64,000 nt of DNA from Chitinophaga horti (GCF_022867795.2 NZ_CP107006.1:5642001-5706000); one strand, 5' to 3'; shown: positions 51,945-60,916, counted from the stretch's first letter. The notes: generated by a model from the letters alone, not told the origin. Numbers and translations: made by a program.

Positions 51945-53072
51945 ATGCAGAAACTAGCACCCATCCTGGCCCTGATGGCATTTGCTGCCTGTCAGCCCAA
52001 ACCCGCAAAAAATACCGGTACCGCCGATAGCACCCAGGTAAACGAAGCTGCTGCCGATGTTCATGGCATTAGCGGCATGCCCAACCGCTTCTACAAACAA
52101 TTCAAAGGCACCATTGCCGGGCAACCGGTTACCTTACAACTGATTCGTGCAGGCGATAACAATATCTCCGGATATTATGTGTATGATAAGGTAGGTGAGC
52201 CTATCCGCCTGTATAGCCAGCAAGACACCAGCTATTCGCTCGTATTGCTCGAAGAGGATTTCTCCGGGGAATCTAAAAAGAAACTGGCAGGAAAGCTCGA
52301 TAATGGAGCTTACACGGGTAATTGGACGGATGGAACGAAATTGTATCCGTTTTCCTTGAAAGAAGATAATAACGGCATTATCGAGCTTAAATTGATTGTT
52401 TTGGAAGATACGGCACGCCTTCGTCCATCCGATCCCGAATCTGCCTCCGCTACTTCGTTGGTGCAGGTGTTATGGCCGGTAGGCGGGGCGCCTGAACAAA
52501 CACTCCAGATGATCAGGGATACGATCACCAAACTGGAGAAGGGACGTTTTACGGATGGAGAAACATATGCAAAGGCGATCGTCGGCAGTTTTGCCGCCAG
52601 CTCTATGGAGGGCCTTAAAGAGATGGATACGATCAGGGATATGGGTTCAGCCATGAAATCATGGTCATCACAACAGGTGACGGATGTGGTCTGGAACAAG
52701 TACCCGTATCTCGTGCTGGAGAACATGTACTGGGAATATACGGGCGGCGCTCATGGTAATGGCGGATCTATGTTTACCTTTTTCGACCTGGCAAAAAATA
52801 AGACGCTTACGCCTGCAGACGTATTTAAACCCGGCTATGAGGCGGCGGTAGGAAAGGCGCTGGAAAAAGCACTTCGCAAAAAATACGATATTCCCGCCAA
52901 CGAAGGCCTCGATAACGTGCTGTTCGGTAAAACGATCGCACCGAACGACAACTTCTATATGACCGATAAATACGTGGTGTTTAGTTATACGCCTTACGAA
53001 ATTGCTGCCTATGCAGTGGGGCAGATCACGCTGGCGGTACCATTGTCCGAAATATCAACGGTATTGAAATAG
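51945..53072 (+). CDS. DUF3298/RsiV-like lipoprotein
   Basis: A 375-residue lipoprotein (lipobox FAAC, Cys16). The middle (YLVLENMYWEYTGGAHGNGG) is the signature of the DUF3298 domain shared with the lysozyme-binding anti-sigma factor RsiV and PdaC-type hydrolases; the end (YVVFSYTPYEIAAYAVGQITLAVP) completes it. The first 180 residues are a separate beta domain. There is no catalytic or sigma-binding part, so ligand binding at the envelope is the most that can be said. Confidence 0.78.
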   Translation: MQKLAPILALMAFAACQPKPAKNTGTADSTQVNEAAADVHGISGMPNRFYKQFKGTIAGQPVTLQLIRAGDNNISGYYVYDKVGEPIRLYSQQDTSYSLVLLEEDFSGESKKKLAGKLDNGAYTGNWTDGTKLYPFSLKEDNNGIIELKLIVLEDTARLRPSDPESASATSLVQVLWPVGGAPEQTLQMIRDTITKLEKGRFTDGETYAKAIVGSFAASSMEGLKEMDTIRDMGSAMKSWSSQQVTDVVWNKYPYLVLENMYWEYTGGAHGNGGSMFTFFDLAKNKTLTPADVFKPGYEAAVGKALEKALRKKYDIPANEGLDNVLFGKTIAPNDNFYMTDKYVVFSYTPYEIAAYAVGQITLAVPLSEISTVLK

Positions 53073-53073
53073 A

Positions 53074-53107
53074 AAAAGGGCTGACCACAACATTGGTCAG
53101 CCCTTTT
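53074..53107 (+). terminator. intrinsic terminator of the DUF3298 gene
   Basis: AAAAAGGGCTGACCA pairs with TGGTCAGCCCTTTTT across a 6-base loop, 15 bp perfect, T-run included. Confidence 0.9.
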
Positions 53108-53155
53108 TCATTAAGGCCCTGTCGGGGGGCGTCACGCGTAAGCCCCCATAATTTC

Positions 53156-53869
53156 TTAGCCTTTTACAAGCGTTCCCACGTTGCGGCCCATTATCACATT
53201 TAACAGGTTGCCCGGTTGGTTCATGTCGAACACAATGATCGGCAGCTTGTTTTCCTGGCATAATGTAAAGGCAGTCATATCCATTACGTTCAGCGATTTC
53301 TGGTAAACTTCGCTAAAAGTGATCGTTTCGTATTTGGTAGCGGTTTTGTCCTTTTCAGGGTCAGCGGTGTATATACCATCAACCCTCGTACCTTTCAGGA
53401 TTACATCGGCCTGTATTTCGATGGCGCGAAGGGAAGCGGCAGTGTCTGTCGTAAAGTAAGGGTTACCGGTGCCGGCACCGAAAATTACGACCCTTCCCTT
53501 TTCTAGGTGGCGAATAGCACGGCGGCGGATGTAAGGTTCAGCGATCTGTTCCATTTTGATGGCAGACTGCAAACGAGTATAGAGGCCCATTTTCTCGAGG
53601 CCGCTCTGCATTGCCATACCGTTAATAACGGTGGCCAGCATGCCCATATAATCTCCCTGAGCCCTCTCGATACCAGTTTCGGCTTCATTCATGCCCCGAT
53701 AAATATTGCCTCCTCCTATCACGACCGCCACTTGTACTCCCAGGTCAGTTATAGACCTGATATCTTGCGCATACTGTGTTATCACCTTAGGATCTATTCC
53801 ATAATTTCCCTCGCCCATAAGGGACTCACCACTCAATTTGAGCAGAATACGTTTGTACTTTGGCAGCAT
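53156..53869 (-). CDS. pyrH: UMP kinase
   Basis: PyrH phosphorylates UMP to UDP for RNA, DNA and sugar-nucleotide synthesis. The 237-residue protein has RILLKLSGESLMGE at the N-terminus, VAVVIGGGNIYRG, the MGMLATVINGMAMQ helix, GTGNPYFTTDTAASLRA and a C-terminal IVFDMNQPGNLLNVIMG, all typical of bacterial hexameric UMP kinases. It follows tsf in transcription direction, but a strong terminator lies between, so it has its own promoter. Confidence 0.96.
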   Translation of the reverse strand: MLPKYKRILLKLSGESLMGEGNYGIDPKVITQYAQDIRSITDLGVQVAVVIGGGNIYRGMNEAETGIERAQGDYMGMLATVINGMAMQSGLEKMGLYTRLQSAIKMEQIAEPYIRRRAIRHLEKGRVVIFGAGTGNPYFTTDTAASLRAIEIQADVILKGTRVDGIYTADPEKDKTATKYETITFSEVYQKSLNVMDMTAFTLCQENKLPIIVFDMNQPGNLLNVIMGRNVGTLVKG

Positions 53870-53996
53870 GATACTTTATGATTTGTTAGTTCAATTCCTC
53901 TTTTGGTCCCGACCATTCGCGGTGCAATTTACAAATACAGGGGCAATTTTCACTGTTTCGGTGCCCGGCGATTTTCAGCCGGTTACGAGTATACAC

Positions 53997-54032
53997 AAAA
54001 AAAGGAGAGAATGTTAAATTCTCTCCTTTTTT
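53997..54032 (-). terminator. intrinsic terminator of tsf
   Basis: Arms 54001-54012 and 54018-54029 form a 12-bp perfect stem with a 5-base loop; runs of A and T on both sides make it active in either direction. Confidence 0.85.
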
Positions 54033-54046
54033 ATGGTGAAGGTGCA

Positions 54047-54865
54047 TTATCCTAATGCAACCCTTGTAAATCCAGTTACAGTAAGATCAGCAGCTACTGA
54101 TTTCAGGTATTGACCAACGGACTGATCGCCGTTTTTCACGAAAGCCTGTTGCAGCAGGGTGCTTTCTTTGTAGAATTTCGCCAGTTTACCCTGAGCGATT
54201 TTCTCAGCCATTTCAGCAGGTTTGCCTTCAGCTTTGATCTGCTCAATAGCGATTTCTTTTTCGCGCTGGATCAGGTCGGCAGAAACACCTTTCTCGTCAA
54301 CTGCGATCGGGTTCATAGCGGCGATTTGCATAGCCACGTCTTTACCTACTTCAGCAGAAACTTCTTTGGTGAAACCAACCAGTACGCCCATGCGGTAGTT
54401 GCCGTGGATGTAAGCGGTTACAGACTCAGCGTCGATTCTTTCGAAACGGGCGAGGGTGATTTTTTCACCGATTTTAGCAACCTGGTCGTTTACTTTATCG
54501 GTTACTGTTGCGCCGTCAAGTGCAGTTGCACCCAGTTCTTCAACAGTTTTAACGTTGTTGGCCAGGGCCAGGTCAGCGATAGACTGAGCGAATTTTACGA
54601 AGTCTTCGTTTTTCGCAACGAAGTCGGTTTCGCAAGCCAGCAGTACTACAACACCAGTTTTGCCGTTAGATTTTGCGATCACAACGCCTTCTTTGGTTTC
54701 GCGGTCGGAGCGGAGGGCAGCTACTTTCTGGCCTTTTTTGCGCAGGTAGTCAACTGCTTTTTCGAAATCACCGTCGCTTTCAACGAGTGCTTTTCTGCAA
54801 TCCATCATACCAGCTCCTGTTTGTTGACGCAGTTTGTTCACGTCAGCCGCTGTAATTGTTGCCAT
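54047..54865 (-). CDS. tsf: elongation factor Ts
   Basis: EF-Ts exchanges GDP for GTP on EF-Tu. The 272-residue protein has the N-terminal UBA-like helices VNKLRQQTGAGMMDCRKALVE, the core VVLLACETDFVAKNEDF, and the dimerisation region with YIHGNYRMGVLVGF. It follows rpsB with an unusually long 218-bp gap that holds a large hairpin (54994-55049). Confidence 0.96.
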   Translation of the reverse strand: MATITAADVNKLRQQTGAGMMDCRKALVESDGDFEKAVDYLRKKGQKVAALRSDRETKEGVVIAKSNGKTGVVVLLACETDFVAKNEDFVKFAQSIADLALANNVKTVEELGATALDGATVTDKVNDQVAKIGEKITLARFERIDAESVTAYIHGNYRMGVLVGFTKEVSAEVGKDVAMQIAAMNPIAVDEKGVSADLIQREKEIAIEQIKAEGKPAEMAEKIAQGKLAKFYKESTLLQQAFVKNGDQSVGQYLKSVAADLTVTGFTRVALG

Positions 54866-54993
54866 GGTATATAAAGAGTTTTAAATGTTACGAGTCAAAT
54901 TACTAAATAGAAAAAGGGAGGAAGAGAGATATCAGTTACTAAATGGTTAAGCCTGTTTGGAGCAGGATCCCTTTTACATTCCATTTAATACTG

Positions 54994-55049
54994 AATTGTT
55001 GAATTGCTTAAACCTTAGTATTTCATAAGTTTTAGGCAATTCAACAATT
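54994..55049 (-). promoter_or_regulatory. long inverted repeat between rpsB and tsf
   Basis: AATTGTTGAATTGC (54994-55007) and GCAATTCAACAATT (55036-55049) are perfect 14-bp arms, and the inner bases (TTAAAC/GTTTTA) extend the stem further. There is no T-run on the minus strand after it, so processing or attenuation is more likely than plain termination. The rest of this 218-bp gap shows nothing else. Confidence 0.5.
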
Positions 55050-55083
55050 ACAGGTATATATTCCCTCGCGGGTTAGATACTAC

Positions 55084-56079
55084 TTATCTTGGACCAGCAG
55101 GCCTTCTTGCGCCACCGCCAGCGTTGCCACCGGGACGGCTTCCACCGCCACCAGGACGGTTACCGCCAGGACGGTTGCCACCGCCACCAGGACGGTTACC
55201 ACCGGGACCACCAGTGCGGTTGCCACCACGGCCACCAGGACCGCCGGGGCCACGACCACCAGCTCCACCAGGACCGCCAGGACGACGACCTCTTTCACCA
55301 CGCTCGCCTTCGCCGCCTTCCAGCTCGAATTTGCGGGCTTTGTTGTCCGCTTCTTCTTCTTCAGCTACGTCATCAGTTTTATCAGTTGCCCTTTCAGACA
55401 GACCTTCTGCGATTGCAGCGGCGATATAGTTAACGATGATAGCGATAGATTTAGTAGCGTCGTCATTCGCAGGGATAGCGAAATCAACTTTGGTAGGATC
55501 GGAGTTAGTATCCACCATACCGAAAGTAGAGATGCCCAGTCGTTTTGCTTCCGCCAGTGCGATATGCTCGTGGCTGATGTCTACCATGAACAAAGCTGCC
55601 GGAACACGTGCCAGTTGAGCAATACCGCCCAGCACTTTCTCCATTTTCTCTTTGTCGCGGGTAAGCGTCAGTTTCTCTTTCTTAGTGATGTTATCGAAAG
55701 TACCGTCAGTCAGCATTTTCTCGATGCTCTGCATCTTCTTAACGCTCTTACGGATAGTTGCGAAGTTGGTCAGCATACCACCTAACCACCTTTCGGTAAC
55801 GTAAGGCATGTTAACGCGTTTTGCCGCTTCGGCCACGATTTCTTTAGCCTGCTTTTTAGTAGCAACGAACATGATTTTCTTACCGCTTTTAGCGATAGAT
55901 TTCAGTGCTGCTGCAGTTTCCTGCAGACCTTCCACAGTTTTGTTCAGGTCGATGATGTGAATACCTTTCTTCTCAGCGAAGATATAAGGCAGCATTTTCG
56001 GATTCCATTTCTTCTTCAGGTGACCGAAGTGCACACCGGCTTCCAGTAACTGCTGCTGTAATGAAGTATTATTTTCCAT
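55084..56079 (-). CDS. rpsB: 30S ribosomal protein S2 with glycine-arginine-rich tail
   Basis: A 331-residue S2. The conserved core (residues 1-235) holds QLLEAGVHFGHLKKKWNPKM, GIHIIDLNKTVEGL, ERWLGGMLTNF and GMVDTNSDPTKVDFAIPANDDA. Typical S2 ends near 230-260; here an acidic linker (DDVAEEEEADNK) leads to about 75 residues of Gly/Arg/Pro repeats (GGPGG, NRPGG, GGNRPGG). The tail is like RG/RGG RNA-binding segments and is in frame with the core, so it is real, not a neighbour. It lies in the rplM-rpsI-rpsB-tsf operon. Confidence 0.95.
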   Translation of the reverse strand: MENNTSLQQQLLEAGVHFGHLKKKWNPKMLPYIFAEKKGIHIIDLNKTVEGLQETAAALKSIAKSGKKIMFVATKKQAKEIVAEAAKRVNMPYVTERWLGGMLTNFATIRKSVKKMQSIEKMLTDGTFDNITKKEKLTLTRDKEKMEKVLGGIAQLARVPAALFMVDISHEHIALAEAKRLGISTFGMVDTNSDPTKVDFAIPANDDATKSIAIIVNYIAAAIAEGLSERATDKTDDVAEEEEADNKARKFELEGGEGERGERGRRPGGPGGAGGRGPGGPGGRGGNRTGGPGGNRPGGGGNRPGGNRPGGGGSRPGGNAGGGARRPAGPR

Positions 56080-56130
56080 GTTATTTTAATCAGATTGATA
56101 GTCAAAAAATAAATTCGACGATTCCAGCTA

Positions 56131-56520
56131 TTAACGTTTAGAGAACTGGAAGCTCCTTCTAGCTTTACGTTTACCTGGTTTCTTACGTTCAACAGCTCTT
56201 GGGTCGCGTTTCAGTAAGCCAGCAGCTTTCAGCGCGGGACGAAACTCTGGGTTTACTTCGCAAAGACCGCGGGCAATACCCAGTTTAATTGCTTCAGCCT
56301 GGCCTTTAATGCCACCGCCTGCAGCGTTCACCTTTACATCGAATTTATCTACAGCATCAATAGTTTTCAGCGGCAGTTCCACCTGGTTCTGCAGATAGAT
56401 CAGAGAAAAATATGTTTTATAGTCTTTGTCGTTTACGGTAATAGCGCCGGTGCCTTTGCTGATGTATACGCGGGCAACTGCTTCCTTACGACGACCAATG
56501 GTATTTTTTTGCTTTTCCAT
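56131..56520 (-). CDS. rpsI: 30S ribosomal protein S9
   Basis: A 129-residue S9: NTIGRRKEAVARVYISKGTG at the start, GGGIKGQAEAIKLGIARGL in the middle, and the conserved C-terminus KRDPRAVERKKPGKRKARRSFQFSKR whose last residues reach the P-site tRNA. It lies 13 bp after rplM and 51 bp before rpsB. Confidence 0.97.
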   Translation of the reverse strand: MEKQKNTIGRRKEAVARVYISKGTGAITVNDKDYKTYFSLIYLQNQVELPLKTIDAVDKFDVKVNAAGGGIKGQAEAIKLGIARGLCEVNPEFRPALKAAGLLKRDPRAVERKKPGKRKARRSFQFSKR

Positions 56521-56533
56521 GTATCAAGAAAAA

Positions 56534-56977
56534 TTAGAAAGTTAAAGACTGTGGTTTCTGAGCAGCATGAGGATGCTCGGCGCCAGCATATACAAACAGT
56601 TTTTTGTACATTTTACGACCCAGGCGGTTTTTAGGGAGCATGCCTTTTACAGCCTTCTCGATCATTACCTCAGGACGGCGGCGGATAAGGTCTTTAGCCA
56701 CCTCTTTCTTCTGACCACCAGGGTAGCCGGAGAAAGTGATGTATTCCTTTTCTTCCATTTTGTTACCTGTAAAAACGATCTTCTCAGCATTGATAACGAT
56801 CACATAATCACCACAGTCAGCATGGGGAGTGTAATAAGGCTTGGTTTTGCCTCTTAAAACAGAAGCAATCTTAGCCGCCATACGTCCCATTGTGAGGTTG
56901 GTAGCATCTACAATGTGCCAGTCGCGCTTGATAGTCGCTTCGTTGGCATGTTTTGTTTTGAAGCTTAAAGTATTCAT
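56534..56977 (-). CDS. rplM: 50S ribosomal protein L13
   Basis: A 147-residue L13 with WHIVDATNLTMGRMAAKIASVLRGK and the VNAEKIVFTGNK and GMLPKNRLGRKMYKKLFVY blocks. It is first in the rplM-rpsI-rpsB-tsf operon. A minus-strand TAACTTTG lies 38 bp upstream of the ATG. Confidence 0.97.
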   Translation of the reverse strand: MNTLSFKTKHANEATIKRDWHIVDATNLTMGRMAAKIASVLRGKTKPYYTPHADCGDYVIVINAEKIVFTGNKMEEKEYITFSGYPGGQKKEVAKDLIRRRPEVMIEKAVKGMLPKNRLGRKMYKKLFVYAGAEHPHAAQKPQSLTF

Positions 56978-57015
56978 TGTTTAAAATAAGTTTAACGTCG
57001 TCTATTTCGGGAGGG

Positions 57016-57023
57016 CAAAGTTA
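57016..57023 (-). promoter_or_regulatory. -7 promoter element of the rplM operon
   Basis: Minus-strand TAACTTTG (TAnnTTTG) about 38 bp upstream of the rplM ATG; no clear -33 TTTG. Confidence 0.5.
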
Positions 57024-57189
57024 ACCGGTTAATAAATAATAACCATCGATTTTGATAAGTTTTTTTGATAGGGCCTTTGTAACTTACTGATTTACAATAA
57101 AAAATTTGTATCTCTTTTAAAATACACCTGTAGAATGCCCGCATTTCACGGCTTTTACGGCACATTTGCCCCCGGATTTAAGGTAAAAA

Positions 57190-57224
57190 AGAACCCCGTC
57201 CGGCATATGATGCGTCGGACGGGG
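57190..57224 (-). terminator. intrinsic terminator of the zinc peptidase gene
   Basis: CCCCGTCCG (57194-57202) pairs perfectly with CGGACGGGG (57216-57224), loop of 13; on the minus strand TTCTTTTTT follows. Confidence 0.8.
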
Positions 57225-57246
57225 CTATATTTTAAAGCAGTTCGCG

Positions 57247-57948
57247 TTAGTCGCGTCGACCGCCGGCGTAGATCATTATATACTGAATGAGGATTACCAG
57301 GGAAGATATGGCCGCTATCACGTAGGTCATAGCCGCCCATTTCAGCGCGTCTTTCGCCTGCTCCTGCTCACGCCCACGGGTAATATTTGTGCTCTCAAGC
57401 CATGCCAGGCCGCGGCGCGAGGCGTCAAACTCCACAGGGAGGGTAATGATAGAGAACAGCGTGGTTACACCGAACAGTATAATACCGCCAAGCAACAAAG
57501 CCGGAAAAGCATTGATTAACAAGACGCCAATCATCAGTACCCAGGGAACGATGGATGAACTGAACTGCACCGCCGGTACAAGCTTCGAACGAAGCGCGAT
57601 CCAGGGGTAATTGGTAGCATACTGCACCGCGTGACCGCATTCATGGGCCGCTACGGCGGCGGCTGCTACGCTCCGGCCCTCATACACATCAGGGCTCAGC
57701 GCCACCGTTTTAGTAGCCGGATTAAAGTGGTCGCTCAGGAAACCCTCGGATAAAGTTACCCGAACGTCAGTTATTCCATTGTCTCTCAACATCTTCTCTG
57801 CCACTTCGCGTCCGGAAAGGCCGGAAGAAGTGGGTACGAGGCTAAATTCCTTAAACTTACTCTTCAGGCGCCAGCTTACCAGCATCCCTATCACCAGGAA
57901 CGCGATCGAGGTAAGGGTAATGGCCGGTGAAATCATAGGTGAAAACAT
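57247..57948 (-). CDS. zinc metallopeptidase (YugP family)
   Basis: A 233-residue membrane peptidase. The zinc motif is HECGHAVQ (HExxH-like, in AAHECGHAVQYATNY); helices lie at about residues 8-25, 125-160 and 205-228. RVTLSEGFLSDHFNPATKTVALSPDVY precedes the motif, as in the family. The role of YugP-type peptidases is not established. Single gene with its own terminator. Confidence 0.85.
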   Translation of the reverse strand: MFSPMISPAITLTSIAFLVIGMLVSWRLKSKFKEFSLVPTSSGLSGREVAEKMLRDNGITDVRVTLSEGFLSDHFNPATKTVALSPDVYEGRSVAAAAVAAHECGHAVQYATNYPWIALRSKLVPAVQFSSSIVPWVLMIGVLLINAFPALLLGGIILFGVTTLFSIITLPVEFDASRRGLAWLESTNITRGREQEQAKDALKWAAMTYVIAAISSLVILIQYIMIYAGGRRD

Positions 57949-58568
57949 ATTATTAATATTTTATCTTTTGTCAGGTTTTAAATTATACAAAGTCATCGCA
58001 AATCACCTACCAATTCCATCAATTTAATAAAGCTTTAACACTTTTTGACAGTGGTGTCAGGCTGCCCCAGCTGTTTGTCATGTACGAAAAATTAACACTG
58101 TCAATGTGGCCGAAAAGTGGGTTTAAACAACAATTTTCCAAGCGAAATATGAGTTTATTATTGGTTCTAATATGATTTAATACTTATATATCAAACTAAT
58201 CTTTACCACCTCTATTTATCAATAATTTACGATTGCATAATGGAAGTTCTTGTCAATTGAAATAGGCTACGATCGGGGGTTTGCGCCGATCTGACAACTA
58301 CGCAATTAACACTTTAAAAGTTATTAACATCCTTTAAATAAACTTTTTTATTCTAAGCCCATTTAGTAATTTAGACCTGAATTTAATGGGTTAGTAAGTA
58401 GAAAGAGTCAGCGGAATCTTCCGTTGGCTCTTTTCTCTTTTTACACATTTTTCTTCCTCATTTTCGACAACAATTTTTGCTTCTGTTCAGATGATGTTTG
58501 ACGTCAGAAAAATCCCCACTTCAAGTTCTCGCATCATCGAAAAATTTCTTTTCCATTACCTTTAACGC
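57949..58568. other. 620-bp AT-rich intergenic region
   Basis: No coding frame is supported. It holds a wide 9-bp inverted repeat (TTGACAGTG at 58045-58053, CACTGTCAA at 58096-58104) and an orphan terminator at 58402-58440. An unannotated small RNA or a radA leader could account for the latter. Confidence 0.5.
58402..58440 (+). terminator. orphan intrinsic terminator upstream of radA
   Basis: AAAGAGTCAGCGGAA pairs with TTCCGTTGGCTCTTT with two wobble pairs and almost no loop, followed by TTCTCTTTTT. No plus-strand gene ends before it, so it may close a small RNA or act as an attenuator 124 bp before radA. Confidence 0.65.
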
Positions 58569-59936
58569 ATGAGTAAAATTAGAACGGCTTTCTTTTGTCA
58601 AAACTGTGGATATGAAACTGCTAAGTGGACGGGAAAATGTCCATCGTGTAATCAATGGAACACATTTGTAGAAGAAAAGGTTCAGAAAGAAATTCCTTTA
58701 CGTCAACAGGAATGGAAAGAAGACGTCAAACGTGTGAACAAAATCGTGAGCCTGGACGAAGTGGATGCGATTGAAGAGCAACGTTTTCTTACACCTGATG
58801 GTGAACTCAACCGCGTACTGGGTGGTGGAATCGTTGCCGGATCGCTTGTGCTGGTAGGCGGCGAACCCGGTATCGGAAAATCTACTTTGTTTCTCCAGAA
58901 TGCCTTACTGCTAAAGCATTTGAAGATATTGTACGTAAGCGGCGAAGAAAGCGAACAGCAGATAAAAATGCGCGCCAACAGGTTAAAGATCAATAACGAA
59001 CAGTTCTATCTGCTCACCGAAACTTCTACCCAAACCATCTTCGCTGAAATTAAAAAACTGAAACCCGACCTGGTGATCATCGATTCTATTCAAACGTTGC
59101 AAACGCCATTGATAGAATCTGCCCCAGGTAGCGTATCACAAATAAGAGAAACGGCTGCCGAAATGCAGCGGTTTGCCAAAGAAACCAATACACCTGTTTT
59201 CCTCATCGGCCATATTACCAAAGATGGATCAATTGCTGGTCCTAAGGTGTTGGAACATATGGTGGATACAGTCCTTCAATTCGAAGGTGATCAGCATTAT
59301 GCTTACCGCATTTTACGCACAATAAAAAACCGTTTTGGATCCACCGCCGAACTAGGTATTTACGAGATGACCGGCGATGGTTTGCGGCAGGTCACAAATC
59401 CCTCCGAAATACTCATTTCCCAGCGGGAAGATATGCTGAGCGGCGTAACGATCGCGGCTACTATCGAGGGACTCAGGCCGATGCTGGTAGAAGTGCAGGC
59501 GCTGGTCACCCAATCTGTTTACGGAACACCACAACGTACGGTCACCGGTTTCGACCTGCGCAGGCTGCAATTGCTGCTGGCGGTATTAGAGAAAAGGGGC
59601 GGTTTCCACTTCGGGGTTAAAGATGTGTTCCTTAACATTGCGGGCGGCTTAAGGGTAGAAGACCCTTCCATCGACCTGGCGGTGTTATGTGCACTATTGT
59701 CGTCGTTCGAGGACCTGGCGATCCCAAATAAAGTTTGCTTCGCCGGCGAGGTGGGACTTAGTGGCGAGATAAGGGCGGTAAACAGGATTGAGCAACGAAT
59801 TGCAGAAGCAGAGAAGCTGGGCTTTGAGAAGATTTTCATCTCCAAATACAATAAGAAGGGGCTTGATTTCTCTAAACTGAAAATTGAAGTGGTGCCTTTG
59901 GGTAGGGTAGAAGAGGTGTACCAGCTGTTATTCTGA
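58569..59936 (+). CDS. radA: DNA repair protein RadA
   Basis: RadA promotes branch migration of recombination intermediates. The 455-residue protein has the zinc finger Cys10/13/24/27 (CQNCGYETAKWTGKCPSCNQW), the RecA-type P-loop GGEPGIGKST near residue 100, the KNRFG motif, and a C-terminal Lon-like domain with VGLSGEIRAVNRIEQRIAEAEKLGF. A short degenerate copy of its 3' end follows at 59949-60012. Confidence 0.96.
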   Translation: MSKIRTAFFCQNCGYETAKWTGKCPSCNQWNTFVEEKVQKEIPLRQQEWKEDVKRVNKIVSLDEVDAIEEQRFLTPDGELNRVLGGGIVAGSLVLVGGEPGIGKSTLFLQNALLLKHLKILYVSGEESEQQIKMRANRLKINNEQFYLLTETSTQTIFAEIKKLKPDLVIIDSIQTLQTPLIESAPGSVSQIRETAAEMQRFAKETNTPVFLIGHITKDGSIAGPKVLEHMVDTVLQFEGDQHYAYRILRTIKNRFGSTAELGIYEMTGDGLRQVTNPSEILISQREDMLSGVTIAATIEGLRPMLVEVQALVTQSVYGTPQRTVTGFDLRRLQLLLAVLEKRGGFHFGVKDVFLNIAGGLRVEDPSIDLAVLCALLSSFEDLAIPNKVCFAGEVGLSGEIRAVNRIEQRIAEAEKLGFEKIFISKYNKKGLDFSKLKIEVVPLGRVEEVYQLLF

Positions 59937-59948
59937 TAAAAGTAGATA

Positions 59949-60012
59949 ATACCAAAAGGACTGGATTTCTCCAAAATCAGGAATGTGCCTCTTGGGAGGA
60001 TATGCCAATAGA
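59949..60012 (+). pseudogene. remnant of a second radA 3' end
   Basis: In frame the stretch reads PKGLDFSKIRNVPLGRICQ-stop; the true radA end reads KKGLDFSKLKIEVVPLGRVEEVYQ. The DNA also aligns, with a small gap. It begins only 13 bp after the radA stop, so it is a decayed duplicate or the old tail left by replacement of the gene. Confidence 0.65.
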
Positions 60013-60189
60013 TTGGAAAAATAACAATGTAAGAGCCAGATTTGATATAAGTTAAAAACGTGCGGCTCTGAAATGCGAACTTCAGTTGTTCTTATGGTGA
60101 AAAAACAGCCGAACACCGCCCTAAAGTACATCTATACATAGCTTCCAAATCCTTTGTAGCAGCGTATCTTTGAACGAAATAGATACGGT

Positions 60190-60873
60190 ATGTTTTCCCC
60201 TCTCCTCCATTTGTTTTACCCGCACAGCTGCGAGGGCTGCGGTCGTGATCTTTCCCGGCATGAAGAGGTGCTTTGCCTGCGTTGTTACCAGCGAATGCCG
60301 GCTACCCGTTTCCATATGGTAGCCAACAATCCAATTGAAAAGTTGTTCTGGGGGCGCTCACCGGTAGCGCATGGCAGCGCAGCTTACTTCTTTGGCAAAA
60401 GATCAAATCTCCAGCAACTGATCCACTCCTTTAAATATCTGGGTCGTCGCGACATTGCATTGTATCTCGGCCGGCAGATGGGCAACATGTTGCTCGAATG
60501 CCCATGGTTCAATGATGTATCGGGTGTGGTGCCGGTGCCATTGTTTAAAAGCCGCGAGCGGAAGCGCGGTTACAACCAGGCCGGCGTGCTTGGCGAAGGA
60601 ATAAAGGACGTGACGGGTTGCCCGTTACTCCATGATGTATTGAAACGGAAGAATTACACGCAAACACAAACCCATAAAGGCCGCGGCGATCGCTGGCAAA
60701 ACGTAGGCGATGTATTTGCCGGGCAACATCTTGCCCAACTGGAAAACAAACATGTACTGCTTGTCGACGATGTACTAACCACCGGCGCCACACTCGAAGC
60801 CTGCGCCCGGCAACTACAGCAGGGCCACAATGTTACGGTGAGCATCTTCTGCCTGGCTTATACCATGATCTGA
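60190..60873 (+). CDS. comF: ComF family phosphoribosyltransferase-like protein
   Basis: A 227-residue ComF homologue: N-terminal zinc finger with Cys14, 17, 29 and 32 (CEGCGRDLS, CLRC), the middle VVPVPLFKSRERKRGYNQAG, and the PRPP motif LLVDDVLTTGATLEAC. In naturally competent bacteria ComF acts in DNA uptake; in others its role is unclear. Single gene. Confidence 0.88.
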   Translation: MFSPLLHLFYPHSCEGCGRDLSRHEEVLCLRCYQRMPATRFHMVANNPIEKLFWGRSPVAHGSAAYFFGKRSNLQQLIHSFKYLGRRDIALYLGRQMGNMLLECPWFNDVSGVVPVPLFKSRERKRGYNQAGVLGEGIKDVTGCPLLHDVLKRKNYTQTQTHKGRGDRWQNVGDVFAGQHLAQLENKHVLLVDDVLTTGATLEACARQLQQGHNVTVSIFCLAYTMI

Positions 60874-60894
60874 CCGGAGTTTATACAAAAAAAT

Positions 60895-60916
60895 ACAGGC
60901 GCTTGAGAGCGCCTGT
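60895..60916 (-). terminator. intrinsic terminator of the small gene at 60976
   Basis: Stem ACAGGCGCT (60895-60903) with AGCGCCTGT (60908-60916), 9 bp perfect with loop TGAG. On the minus strand it is followed by ATTTTTTTG, so it serves the minus-strand gene rather than comF. Confidence 0.75.

Noticed and set aside
55089..55433. His/Arg-rich and Pro-rich plus-strand frames opposite rpsB
   Set aside because: Mirror images of the Gly-rich rpsB tail.
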